A stretch of DNA of 64,000 nucleotides. Source: Clostridiales bacterium. Its GTDB lineage: Bacteria; Bacillota; Clostridia; Lachnospirales; Lachnospiraceae. The notes beneath the pieces are model-generated. The model was not told the origin of the DNA. It did not search any database and was given only the letters and a program-made list of their open reading frames with translations. The stretch spans positions 1-64,000 of the forward strand of contig JAAYNW010000010.1 in assembly GCA_012520655.1 (NCBI GenBank), in the 5' to 3' direction. Each line of letters starts with the position of its first letter. Within the stretch, counting starts at the first letter, position 1. Shown here piece after piece: positions 17,220 through 25,739 of this stretch. The position numbers and the translations under genes are program-made.

Positions 17220-19052
17220 ATGCCTATAAGGATTACAGGTATGAACTCCGGATTGGATACGGAGGCCATTATTACGGAATTGATGAAAGTTCAGAAAACC
17301 AAAGTCGATAATGTAAAGAAGCAGCAGACTAAGCTGCAGTGGAAGCAGGACGCATGGAAGGAACTGAATACCAAGGTATATAGTTTCTTTAACAGTACTC
17401 TTAACAACATGAGAACGTCATCTGATTACAGTAAGAAGACGACGGATATATCCGATTCGTCTTTGGTCAAAGTCGTGACCGGCGATACAGCAATGAACGC
17501 TGTGCAAAAGCTGTCTATTACAGAGTTGGCAGCGTCGGGTTATTTGACGGGAGGCCAGCTGACCGGAAGTAATACTAAGAACAGTAAGCTGACAGACTTA
17601 GGCATTACGGCGGGCAGCTCCTTTAGTGTTACGGTAAACGGTAAGACTACGGATATAACAGTAACCGACAGTATGACGATAGGAGGGCTCATAACAAGCC
17701 TTCAGGGAGCAGGTGTCGATGCGAACTTCGATGAGAAGAACCAGAGATTTCATATAAGTTCCAGAAAGAGCGGAAAAGATAATGATTTTGCGATTACGGC
17801 TTCGAATGCGAATGGTATGGATGCACTGAGCAAATTGAAGATTCTTTCTTTTGATGAAAACGCAATTGCGGAGTATGAAAAATACAGTTCCATGACGGCG
17901 GCAGAGAAGCAGACGGCCGTTGATGCCGAGGTGGCCACTCGTCTGGCATCCTATTTGAAACAGAAAGCAAGTCTGACGGAGACTTTAAATTCACTGCAGG
18001 AAAAGTACAATGCTGCGGCTGAAGCGGATAAAGAAGCCATTCAAAAGGACATAGATTCCACGCAAGCCTCTCTTGCCGAGGTGGAATCCTATATCGGCGC
18101 GGATGGCAGCAGTGCCAGCCAAAAGCTTATAGATGAGGCCGATGCTAAGATTCAAGCCAAAATTGATGCGGCTACCGCGGCACTAGCTGGCGGTATGACG
18201 GGCAGTGATGTAGTGAGAATCGGCGGTAAGGATGCGGCGATAACTTTAAACGGAGTGAAATACACCTCCACCAGCAATGTTTTTGAGGTCAATGGGCTTA
18301 CTATAACGGTATTGGGCGGAGAAGGCAAGGAAGTAACCTTATCGACAAGACAAGATACCGACGGCATTTATGATATGATTAAGAAGTTTATTAAAGAATA
18401 TAATTCTTTAATAAATGAAATGGATAAGCTTTATAATGCGGAAGCGGCAAAGGGTTATGAACCGCTTACCGATGACGAAAAGGAAGAGATGTCCGATTCG
18501 GAAATAGAGAAATGGGAAACCAAGATAAAGGATGCTATTTTACGCAGAGATTCTAACCTTTCGACGATAGCTTCCAGTTTTAAGAGCATTATGCTTGCCG
18601 GAACGGAAGTAAACGGCAAGAAAATGTATCTTTCGGATTTCGGCATAGAAACATTGGGATACTTCGCTTCTCTTGATAACGAAAAAAATGCTTATCACAT
18701 TGACGGTGACGCGGATGACAGCAATACGAGCACGAAAGAGGACAAATTGAAGGCAGCAATTGCTTCCGATCCTGATACGGTTATTTCTTTCTTCTCGCAG
18801 TTATCACAGAATCTCTACAGTAAATTGAGCAGCCTTACATCGAGTACAGATTTAAGAAGCTTTGGGTCGATATATGATGACAAAAAGATGAAAGAGGATT
18901 ATAGTAACTATAAGACCAAGATTAAAACGATGGAAGAGAAGCTCAAAGCTATGGAAGACAAGTGGTATGCTAAGTTCTCCGCGATGGAAACAGCCTTAGC
19001 TAAGCTTCAATCGAATCAAAACGCAGTAACGAGTTTATTAGGAGGACGATAA
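17220..19052 (+). CDS. fliD: Flagellar filament cap protein FliD (HAP2)
   Basis: A 610-aa protein that caps the filament and helps flagellin fold at the tip. The N-terminus RITGMNSGLDTEAIITELMK is the FliD_N signature, followed by QQTKLQWKQDAWKELNTKVY. The C-terminal part has FIKEYNSLINEMDKLYNAEA and the late coiled coil ending LAKLQSNQNAVTSLLGG. About residues 225-320 form an Ala/Glu-rich predicted coiled coil (SLTETLNSLQEKYNAAAEA), an insertion into the variable domain. AGGAGGG precedes the start. Neighbours flaG, fliS and the FliT-like gene complete the cap/chaperone operon. Confidence 0.94.
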   Translation: MPIRITGMNSGLDTEAIITELMKVQKTKVDNVKKQQTKLQWKQDAWKELNTKVYSFFNSTLNNMRTSSDYSKKTTDISDSSLVKVVTGDTAMNAVQKLSITELAASGYLTGGQLTGSNTKNSKLTDLGITAGSSFSVTVNGKTTDITVTDSMTIGGLITSLQGAGVDANFDEKNQRFHISSRKSGKDNDFAITASNANGMDALSKLKILSFDENAIAEYEKYSSMTAAEKQTAVDAEVATRLASYLKQKASLTETLNSLQEKYNAAAEADKEAIQKDIDSTQASLAEVESYIGADGSSASQKLIDEADAKIQAKIDAATAALAGGMTGSDVVRIGGKDAAITLNGVKYTSTSNVFEVNGLTITVLGGEGKEVTLSTRQDTDGIYDMIKKFIKEYNSLINEMDKLYNAEAAKGYEPLTDDEKEEMSDSEIEKWETKIKDAILRRDSNLSTIASSFKSIMLAGTEVNGKKMYLSDFGIETLGYFASLDNEKNAYHIDGDADDSNTSTKEDKLKAAIASDPDTVISFFSQLSQNLYSKLSSLTSSTDLRSFGSIYDDKKMKEDYSNYKTKIKTMEEKLKAMEDKWYAKFSAMETALAKLQSNQNAVTSLLGGR

Positions 19053-19055
19053 AAA

Positions 19056-19436
19056 ATGGCATTACCAAGAGGATATGCACAATACAACAATAGCAAGATA
19101 ATGACCGCTGCGCCGGCAGAATTGACGCTGATGTTGTATGATGGAGCGATTAAATTCTGTAATATTGCCATTGCAGCGATTGAACAGCATGATATTGAAA
19201 AGTCGCATATCAATATTATCAAAGTGGAGAAGATAATCGATTATCTTCAGAGCACTTTGGATATGAAATATCCGGTGGCGGAGCATTTTGAAAATATGTA
19301 TAATTATTTTCAAAGGCGCTTAATAGAAGCGAATTTAAATAAAGATGCGGAAATTTTAGAGGAAGTGTGCACCCATCTTCGTTCCGTAAGGGATACATGG
19401 AAAGAGGTAATGCGGGTTAATAAAGAAAAGGTGTAG
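19056..19436 (+). CDS. fliS: Flagellin export chaperone FliS
   Basis: A 126-aa helical chaperone that binds the flagellin C-terminus before export. YAQYNNSKIMTAAPAELTLM and LYDGAIKFCNIAIAAIEQHD match the conserved N-terminal half; AGGACG-type ribosome site comes from the end of fliD (GGAGGACG). Normal length. It is three bases after fliD and one base from the FliT-like gene, so translation is probably coupled along the operon. Confidence 0.94.
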   Translation: MALPRGYAQYNNSKIMTAAPAELTLMLYDGAIKFCNIAIAAIEQHDIEKSHINIIKVEKIIDYLQSTLDMKYPVAEHFENMYNYFQRRLIEANLNKDAEILEEVCTHLRSVRDTWKEVMRVNKEKV

Positions 19437-19437
19437 T

Positions 19438-19914
19438 ATGATAGAAAACTATCTTCAGGTATTAGAGGAAAGCCTTCTTAAGAAAAAAGAAGTACTGCTC
19501 GCTATAGAGGAAATGAATAGAGAGCAGGAGCAAATATTGAAGGATGAAAACCCATCCATGGAGGCTTTCGACGAAAGCATAGACAAAAAAGGCTTGCTGA
19601 TCGAAGAGCTTAGCCGATTAGATGACGGATTTGAAACGCTGTATGAACACATAAAAGAGCAGCTACTGCACAATAAGGACGAATATAAAGGTCAGATTGC
19701 GCGTCTGCAGAAGCTGATAGCGGAAGTGACGGATAAAAGTGTGACCATACAGGCGCAGGAAGCCAGGAACAAGAAGAGTGCCGAGAAATATTTTGCAAAA
19801 GCGAGACGGGAATTAAAAAGCGGCAGAGTGAATTCCAAGGCGGCGCTTGATTACTATCTCAATATGAATAAGGCTCAAATAGCGAATCCGCAATTTATTG
19901 ACAAAAAAAAATAA
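19438..19914 (+). CDS. FliT-like coiled-coil flagellar chaperone
   Basis: A 158-aa, almost wholly helical, charged protein directly after fliS. The pattern YLQVLEESLLKKKEVLLAIE, then EQEQILKDENPSMEAFDESI and KGLLIEELSRLDDGFETLYE, resembles FlgN/FliT-type chaperones (DKK-L-EL-LD). By position it would be the FliD chaperone FliT, but FlgN-like and FliT-like proteins are hard to tell apart by eye. It ends 18 nt before the sigma-D promoter of the flagellin gene, with no terminator seen between them. Confidence 0.65.
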   Translation: MIENYLQVLEESLLKKKEVLLAIEEMNREQEQILKDENPSMEAFDESIDKKGLLIEELSRLDDGFETLYEHIKEQLLHNKDEYKGQIARLQKLIAEVTDKSVTIQAQEARNKKSAEKYFAKARRELKSGRVNSKAALDYYLNMNKAQIANPQFIDKKK

Positions 19915-19932
19915 AAAATTTGTATTAAGGTA

Positions 19933-19960
19933 TAAAGTATTTTAAATCCGCTCCGATATA
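19933..19960 (+). promoter_or_regulatory. Sigma-D (sigma-28) promoter of flagellin gene
   Basis: TAAA, 16-nt spacer, CCGATATA: full consensus match. Transcription would start about 110 nt before the flagellin ATG, giving a long leader with two hairpins. Confidence 0.92.
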
Positions 19961-19989
19961 TATTACAAGTAAACAATTACTTAGCAAAC

Positions 19990-20079
19990 ATAATATTTTA
20001 TAGGGAAGCGTACGGTCCGGGTAAAATATTATAAAAAAAGTGGCAGGGAAGCCACTACATATTCAAGGAGGAATATATT
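19990..20079 (+). promoter_or_regulatory. Flagellin mRNA leader with candidate CsrA-binding hairpins
   Basis: Hairpin 1 is a perfect 11-bp AT stem (19990-20000 with 20022-20032) whose 21-nt loop begins TAGGGAAGC. Hairpin 2 is a perfect 6-bp stem AGTGGC/GCCACT (20039-20044 with 20051-20056) with the six-base loop AGGGAA. The ribosome site CAAGGAGGA (20065-20073) is itself a GGA-containing CsrA-like site. CsrA is known to bind GGA in hairpin loops and in the Shine-Dalgarno of flagellin mRNA in Bacillus subtilis; here three such sites are in line. fliW and csrA are 3.5 kb upstream. Confidence 0.75.
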
Positions 20080-20904
20080 ATGGTAGTACAACACAATCTT
20101 ACAGCAATGAACTCTAACAGAATGTTAGGAATCACAACAAACACACAGGCAAAATCTACTGAGAAATTATCATCCGGTTACAAAATTAACCGCGCAGCAG
20201 ATGATGCAGCTGGCCTTTCTATCTCTGAAAAAATGAGACGCCAGATCAGAGGTCTTTCACAGGCTTCTACCAATGCTCAGGACGGCGTTTCCTTAGCACA
20301 GACAGCAGAAGGTGCTCTTGCAGAAGTTCAGGACATGCTTCAGAGAATAAACGAGCTTTCTGTAAAATCATCTAACGGTACTTACACAACAACTCAGAGA
20401 CAGTATATTGCTGATGAAATCAATCAGTTAACATCTGAAATCGACAGAGTTGCTACTACAACTAAGTTCAATGATATGCTTTTATTCTCCGCTGATGCTA
20501 CATTTAATTTGCAGATCGGTGCTGAGAAGGGTGAACAGTTGTCTCTTACTACAAAAGCGATGACATCTACTGCTTTAGGACTTTCAGCAACTGCATTGGC
20601 TTGGTCTACAGATACAACAGGTTCAACATCAGCAGATTACATTCCTACAATCAAAACTGCTCTTGAAAGAGTTGCATCTGCACGTTCTTCACTTGGTGCA
20701 TACCAGAACCGTTTAGAGCACACGATCAACAACCTGGATAATATCGTTGAGAACACTCAGGCAGCAGAGTCCAGAGTACGTGATACGGATATGGCTACAG
20801 AGATGGTTAAATACTCTAACAACAATATCCTTACTCAGGCAGGTCAGGCAATGCTTGCTCAGGCTAATCAGTCCAACCAGGGTGTATTATCCTTATTACA
20901 GTAA
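20080..20904 (+). CDS. fliC: Flagellin
   Basis: A 274-aa filament protein. MVVQHNLTAMNSNRMLGITT and SSGYKINRAADDAAGLSISE are the D0/D1 N-terminal signatures; SRVRDTDMATEMVKYSNNNI and the ending NQGVLSLLQ are the C-terminal ones. The central variable domain is very short (about residues 150-200), so the filament would be mostly D0/D1. The TLR5-contact segment reads LQRINELSVK (87-96). AAGGAGG lies 9 nt before the ATG. Codon choice is clearly different from the neighbours (for example many CTT, TCT, ACA codons), as expected for a very highly expressed gene. Ser/Thr-rich surface loops such as STDTTGSTSAD could be glycan sites. Confidence 0.96.
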   Translation: MVVQHNLTAMNSNRMLGITTNTQAKSTEKLSSGYKINRAADDAAGLSISEKMRRQIRGLSQASTNAQDGVSLAQTAEGALAEVQDMLQRINELSVKSSNGTYTTTQRQYIADEINQLTSEIDRVATTTKFNDMLLFSADATFNLQIGAEKGEQLSLTTKAMTSTALGLSATALAWSTDTTGSTSADYIPTIKTALERVASARSSLGAYQNRLEHTINNLDNIVENTQAAESRVRDTDMATEMVKYSNNNILTQAGQAMLAQANQSNQGVLSLLQ

Positions 20905-20920
20905 TATTTGTTGCCTTACC

Positions 20921-20952
20921 AAGAGGATTGACACTTGTCAATCCTCTTTTTC
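20921..20952 (+). terminator. Strong Rho-independent terminator of flagellin gene
   Basis: A 12-13 bp perfect stem, AAGAGGATTGACA with TGTCAATCCTCTT, a very tight loop and a T-rich tail. It separates the flagellin transcript from the glycosyltransferase genes. Confidence 0.93.
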
Positions 20953-20999
20953 TATATAGATTTGATTAATTATAAAATAGCAATTTGGAGAATCGGAAT

Positions 21000-22796
21000 A
21001 TGATGGAAGTATTGTTTTTGGAATGGGACGGATTCGGACAAGAGTATGTAATAAAGGAATTAAATAAATGCGGATGTAAGATAACCACATATGCATGGAA
21101 TATAAAAGAAGAAAATATGAGAGAAAATGAAAAGCTGAGGTGCAGCCTGGAAGATTTATTAAGAGAAAAAACATACCATTTTGTATTTTCTCTTAATTTC
21201 TTTCCGGTTGCCGCCCTTGCATGCTACAATTGCGGCACAAAATATGTAGCGTGGGTATATGATTCTCCCTTTTTATTGCTTTACTCTAAATATCTATCCT
21301 GCTCCACTAATTATGTATTTCTTTTTGATTATTCTTTATATAAAGGTTTTTGCGAACATGGAATAAAAACTGTTTACTATCTACCCATGGCGGCTCCTGT
21401 GGAATATTATGATAATATTTATAACGGACAAACGGCACAAGAGACCTATTCGAGCGATATTTCTTTTGTGGGTTCCACCTATCAGGAATCTAACCAGAAC
21501 TTTATGAAGCTTCTGGATGGACTTGATGATTATACCAAAGGGTATTTGCAAGGGATTATGAATACGCAGCACGAAATACAAGGAGGTTTTATTCTGGAAG
21601 AACTGCTGGATGAGTCGATTCTCGAGAAGCTGCGTGCGATTTGTCCGATAGAAAGAGGAGAAGACGAATGGGAGACAGATGCATGGATATATGCAAATTA
21701 CTTTTTGGCCAGACATATAACCGGTAAGGAAAGGGTGAACGCATTAAAGCTCTTGGCCGAAGAACATCAAGTGACGTTGTATACTCCCGATCATACGCTT
21801 TGTGTCCGGGGAGTAAACAATAGAGGGGTTGTAGACTACGAGAAAGAGATGCCTCTTGTATTTAAAAACAGCAAGATTAACCTGAATGTGACGCTAAGGA
21901 GCATACATACAGGGATTCCGTTAAGGGCAATGGATATTATGGGGTGCGGAGGATTCCTTCTGACGAACTATCAAGAGGATTTCTTGAATTTTTTTGTTCC
22001 GGGAGAGGATTATGTCTACTATACAGATGATGAAGAAATGCTTGAAAAAGCAGCTTATTATCTGGAGCATGAAGAAGAAAGGAAGCAGATAGCCCGAAAC
22101 GGTTATAATAAGGTTAAGAAATCTCACACATATTACCACCGTATCCTTACTATATTGGCAGTCATATTTAATGAAGGTGAAGCGGAGATTTTTGATACGA
22201 TACAGCAGTTAGAGGATGTGAGAGTAAAGAACGGGAACATATGCTGGCATCAAAGCTTATGTCATTATATGAATAATCCTGAGGAACTGAAAGCGGATAC
22301 TGCTGACGGGCTTTTTGATCTGATGGGACAGGAAAAAGAACTTTTTTTCAGGTTAAGAGAACAGCTGACGGATTATATAAACCGATTGCTGAGCAAGCAA
22401 TCCATAGAAGCGTGGGGGGAATTGGTTATATGGTACAACCGGAATTTTTCCAAGGAACTGAGGGCCGTTTTTTGGGAATTTGATTATTTATATGCATTCA
22501 TAAATATATATATTGAAGAATTAACCGATTATTATAAGTCGGGAAAAGAGCCGAGTGTACTTCAATACAGCAGCATAGAGGAACTGTGCCGGATTTATCT
22601 GGAGACTCTTTTTTACCTTCGTAGGATAGAATATGGAATAAGTCCGGAGAACGAAGAAGAGGTAATAGACTATATTCGGACCAAAAATTTGTCCGAGATT
22701 GCTGTTAGCAATATATTGCAAAGAGGACGTATATATGACAAAGGTAAGGTAAAAGAAGGTATACAGGAGCTGTGGGAGCGGTATGGGAATAAATGA
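21000..22796 (+). CDS. CgeB/DUF3880-type glycosyltransferase, long form
   Basis: A 598-aa GT-B-like enzyme. The ATG at 21000 has GGAG 9 nt upstream (20987-20990). Residues 1-115 form the DUF3880 half (VLFLEWDGFGQEYVIKELNK, then FSLNFFPVAALACYNCGTKY). The family marker YYLPMAAPVE follows, and the C-terminal GT half has INLNVTLRSIHTGIPLRAMD, MGCGGFLLTNYQEDFL and HEEERKQIARNGYNKVKKSH. About 190 further residues (400-598) are absent from the two shorter paralogues at 23460 and 25740. It is the first gene after the flagellin terminator and overlaps the next gene by 14 nt. Most likely a sugar transferase in flagellin or surface glycan assembly; donor and acceptor unknown. Confidence 0.82.
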   Translation: MMEVLFLEWDGFGQEYVIKELNKCGCKITTYAWNIKEENMRENEKLRCSLEDLLREKTYHFVFSLNFFPVAALACYNCGTKYVAWVYDSPFLLLYSKYLSCSTNYVFLFDYSLYKGFCEHGIKTVYYLPMAAPVEYYDNIYNGQTAQETYSSDISFVGSTYQESNQNFMKLLDGLDDYTKGYLQGIMNTQHEIQGGFILEELLDESILEKLRAICPIERGEDEWETDAWIYANYFLARHITGKERVNALKLLAEEHQVTLYTPDHTLCVRGVNNRGVVDYEKEMPLVFKNSKINLNVTLRSIHTGIPLRAMDIMGCGGFLLTNYQEDFLNFFVPGEDYVYYTDDEEMLEKAAYYLEHEEERKQIARNGYNKVKKSHTYYHRILTILAVIFNEGEAEIFDTIQQLEDVRVKNGNICWHQSLCHYMNNPEELKADTADGLFDLMGQEKELFFRLREQLTDYINRLLSKQSIEAWGELVIWYNRNFSKELRAVFWEFDYLYAFINIYIEELTDYYKSGKEPSVLQYSSIEELCRIYLETLFYLRRIEYGISPENEEEVIDYIRTKNLSEIAVSNILQRGRIYDKGKVKEGIQELWERYGNK

Positions 22797-23463
22797 GAAT
22801 AAAATATGTTTTATTATCTGTGTGAATGATGGACTTTTCTTTGATGAATGTATTAGATATATAAATTGGCTGGAGAAGCCGGAGGGAATGGAAGTAGAGC
22901 TTGTGGAGGTAAGAGATGCGGTATCTATGACTTCCGGTTATAATGAAGGGATGAACAGCAGCGATGCGAAGTATAAGGTGTACATGCATCAGGATGTGTT
23001 TATCGTTAATAAACATTTTATTTACGATATTATGCAAATATTCAGTCGCGATTCACAGATTGGAATGATTGGGTTAGTAGGCTGCCTGCATATGCCGAAG
23101 GACGGCATTATGTGGCACGGGAAGAGGGTTTGTGAAGGAGAAAAAGAGATACCGGAAAAGTCCGGATATGAGGTGGGCAAGGACGGTTACTGGGATGTGG
23201 ATGCCGTAGACGGGCTGCTTATGGCCACCCGGTATGATTTGCCGTGGCGGGAAGACATATTTGACGGATGGGATTATTATGATATATCTCAATGTTTTGA
23301 AATGAAAAGAAAAGGGTATTCGATAGCAGTACCCTTACAGAATCAAAATTGGTATATCCATGATGATAAGGAGGTAATCAATCTTTGGAATTATGATAAG
23401 TACAGGCGGCTGTTTCTTGAGGAATACGGGAAAGAAATAACGGAAAGGAATGAAGGAAGATGA
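22783..23463 (+). CDS. StrF-like family glycosyltransferase (GT-A fold)
   Basis: A 226-aa protein of the type named after StrF (glycosyltransferase-like family 2_5). Visible features: CFIICVNDGLFFDECIRYIN, the segment SMTSGYNEGMNSSDAKYKVY followed by MHQDVFI (acceptor/metal region), GMIGLVGCLHMPKDG, and the late VDGLLMATRYDLPWRE. Gly-rich loop GYNEGM and the MHQDV motif are characteristic. The gene overlaps its neighbours at both ends (14 nt and an ATGA overlap), so it is translationally coupled in the glycosyltransferase operon. Substrate unknown. Confidence 0.75.
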   Translation: MGINENKICFIICVNDGLFFDECIRYINWLEKPEGMEVELVEVRDAVSMTSGYNEGMNSSDAKYKVYMHQDVFIVNKHFIYDIMQIFSRDSQIGMIGLVGCLHMPKDGIMWHGKRVCEGEKEIPEKSGYEVGKDGYWDVDAVDGLLMATRYDLPWREDIFDGWDYYDISQCFEMKRKGYSIAVPLQNQNWYIHDDKEVINLWNYDKYRRLFLEEYGKEITERNEGR

Positions 23464-24629
23464 CAATATTGTTAGTGGGATGGGATAGCTTTGGATTGGC
23501 ATATATTGTTGAAACCTTTATTGAAAAAGGATATGTTGTAGATTTTTTTGATTTTCCAATTCAGGAACAAAATCCACGTCATAACCCCCAGATGGGAGAA
23601 AAGCTTATAAATCGACTTGTTCAAAATGATTATGCATTTGTATTTTCTATCAACTACATACCGGTAGTATCTCTGGCCTGCAATGCCTGCAGGGTAAAAT
23701 ATGTTTCTTGGACTTATGACAGTCCGTATGCGGCGTTATATTCAAGAACGATATCCTATCCTTATAATTATGCCTTTATATTCGATATGGATACATACCT
23801 GGATTTGAAAAGGAAAGGGGCCGAAACGGTATATTACCTTCCTATGGCAGCTCCGGTAGAAATATATGATAGTCTGGTGCCGACCGAAGAGCAAAGGGCG
23901 GAGTATACATCGGATATAGCATTTGTAGGATCGACTTATAATGAGAAGAAAAACCGACTGTATGAATATACAGAGGGAGTAAGTGAGTTTTCCAGGGGAT
24001 ATATGGAAGGGATTATGCAGGCCCAAAAAAGAATATATGGAAAATTCATTCTGGATAAAATGTTAGTACCTATAATTCCTGAGTTAGAGAAAGTCTGTCC
24101 GGTTCCCTTATACCCGGACGATACGCGCACTCAAGAATGGTATTATGCGAGATATTTATTAGCCAGAAAGGTTACGGCAATGGAACGGGAGGAAGTCTTA
24201 CAGATGTTAGGGAAGAAGCATCAGGTGCATTTATATACCCACTTGAAGACCCCCGAACTGACCAACGTAATAAATAAAGGGTATGCAAGTTCGTCACATG
24301 ATGCAATTCTAATTTATAAGTGCGCTAAAATTAACCTCAACATTACGCTCAGAAGTATAGTGACGGGAATCCCTCTTAGGATAATGGAAATCATGGGAAG
24401 CGGAGGGTTTGTAATCAGTAATTATCAAGAGGATATCTTGCAGCATTTTGTTCCCGGAGAAGATATCGTATTGTATAGTGATTATGAGGATTTAAAGAAA
24501 AAAGTAGATTATTACCTTACTCATGAGGAGGAACGCAAGCAGATAGCCCGCAACGGATATGAAAAGGTAAAGATGTATCATACATACGATAAACGCATTG
24601 ATGAGATTCTACGGATTATTAATGATTAA
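23460..24629 (+). CDS. CgeB/DUF3880-type glycosyltransferase
   Basis: A 389-aa paralogue of the GT at 21000, without the long C-terminal extension. DUF3880 half: ILLVGWDSFGLAYIVETFIE and VVSLACNACRVKYVSWTYDS; marker TVYYLPMAAPVEIYDS; C-terminal half with INLNITLRSIVTGIPLRIME and FVISNYQEDILQHFVPGED. The ATGA overlap with the preceding gene shows coupling. The family is named after the spore-coat maturation protein CgeB but occurs widely in flagellin and surface glycosylation islands; the flagellar context favours that role here. Ends at a convergent fucosyltransferase gene. Confidence 0.83.
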   Translation: MTILLVGWDSFGLAYIVETFIEKGYVVDFFDFPIQEQNPRHNPQMGEKLINRLVQNDYAFVFSINYIPVVSLACNACRVKYVSWTYDSPYAALYSRTISYPYNYAFIFDMDTYLDLKRKGAETVYYLPMAAPVEIYDSLVPTEEQRAEYTSDIAFVGSTYNEKKNRLYEYTEGVSEFSRGYMEGIMQAQKRIYGKFILDKMLVPIIPELEKVCPVPLYPDDTRTQEWYYARYLLARKVTAMEREEVLQMLGKKHQVHLYTHLKTPELTNVINKGYASSSHDAILIYKCAKINLNITLRSIVTGIPLRIMEIMGSGGFVISNYQEDILQHFVPGEDIVLYSDYEDLKKKVDYYLTHEEERKQIARNGYEKVKMYHTYDKRIDEILRIIND

Positions 24630-24680
24630 TAAATTAATCAGATAAATTTTATTATGCGAATAAACCTTTGGAATAGAAAA

Positions 24681-25559
24681 TTATCTTGGCGGCTCGATAC
24701 AGAATTGTAAGCGCCTATTTAACAAAGCGGCAAGAAAACAGAACGCACTGTTAGACATGAGCAGTCCGCTGCACATGCTCATCAGTTGTAAATCGATATA
24801 GTTGGAGCCTTGTGTATTACCTTCTATGAATACTATGTTTGGTGAAAGCGTTAATCCTAAAGCTTCGGAATTCGTGCGGCACCAAGCAATATCGTCGGAA
24901 AAAACAAAAAAAACAGCAGAAGGATGTTCTTTTGTTAATTTTTCCATTGATTTAAGATAATAAGTATCGGCCAGCGCCCAGCCGATATCCACATAATCGC
25001 CCCGGCGTATATGTATGCCGATTGATTGGGAAGATAAGATGCGGGATGCATAAGCTTTATTCCTCTCATCGGTTATTTCCGGAAAGGATAGTTCCTTTTC
25101 CAATATATGGCGGTAAGTTCTAAACCATTTTGTGTTAATCCAATAACCGTGATAATAGGTAACTTCACCCGGAAATTTTATTATTTCAGGGTGAAATTCA
25201 TTGGAAGGGATTTGATATACTTTGCCATCAAAGGGATTGTGTTCTTTATAATTGGTTGTTTCCGCAATCATTTGCACATTAAAACCCAGATTTTTAAAGG
25301 ACTGGGCAATGCTGATTCCCTCTTTTTTGTTTTTGATTAATTCATTCCAAACATCGGAATCGAAGTTCTTACTCAAAAGATTGGCTTGTATACCAAATAC
25401 TTTCTCCAGTTCATATCCGTTATGCACATTATTTATAAAAAAGAAAGAATCATCAATTAGCCAGGGTTCATCCGAGGGATTATATAATTCTGCAAAGCGT
25501 ACAAATATGTATTGAAATACTTGATTAGCCAGACCGCCGTTTAAATACTGAATTTTCAT
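24681..25559 (-). CDS. Alpha-1,2-fucosyltransferase family protein (GT11)
   Basis: A 292-aa enzyme expected to move fucose (or a related 6-deoxyhexose) from a GDP-sugar to a glycan. The N-terminus MKIQYLNGGLANQVFQYIF and the donor-binding motif GIHIRRGDYVDIG are GT11 hallmarks, and SNSAFCFLAALLNRR near the C-terminus is the third conserved block. The ribosome site AAAAAGGAGC lies before the ATG. It is the only minus-strand gene inside the CgeB-type GT run, which it splits, and it has its own promoter. It may have been inserted later. The acceptor is unknown. Confidence 0.88.
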   Translation of the reverse strand: MKIQYLNGGLANQVFQYIFVRFAELYNPSDEPWLIDDSFFFINNVHNGYELEKVFGIQANLLSKNFDSDVWNELIKNKKEGISIAQSFKNLGFNVQMIAETTNYKEHNPFDGKVYQIPSNEFHPEIIKFPGEVTYYHGYWINTKWFRTYRHILEKELSFPEITDERNKAYASRILSSQSIGIHIRRGDYVDIGWALADTYYLKSMEKLTKEHPSAVFFVFSDDIAWCRTNSEALGLTLSPNIVFIEGNTQGSNYIDLQLMSMCSGLLMSNSAFCFLAALLNRRLQFCIEPPR

Positions 25560-25595
25560 AAAAGCTCCTTTTTCTAAATGGCATACATTTTTTTC

Positions 25596-25604
25596 ATTAT
25601 ACCA
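25596..25604 (-). promoter_or_regulatory. Extended -10 promoter for the fucosyltransferase gene
   Basis: On the minus strand the bases read TGGTATAAT, a perfect -10 with the extended TG element, about 37 nt upstream of the start codon. A -35 at the right distance is poor, as is common with extended -10 promoters. Confidence 0.55.
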
Positions 25605-25739
25605 TAATAATAAAGCATAGAGAAAGAGTTATTGATTTAACTATGAGTGCTTTATTTCTTTTAACAATTATTTAAGGTCTATGAACAGCCGATATACTAT
25701 AATATAAGGATAAACGATAATAGAACTCGGAGGAATACG

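Noticed and set aside
25669..25697. A sigma-D promoter before the GT at 25740
   Set aside because: CCGATATA is present at 25689 but no TAAA lies 14-16 nt upstream; the nearest is TTTA at 14 nt. Not counted with the three clear promoters.
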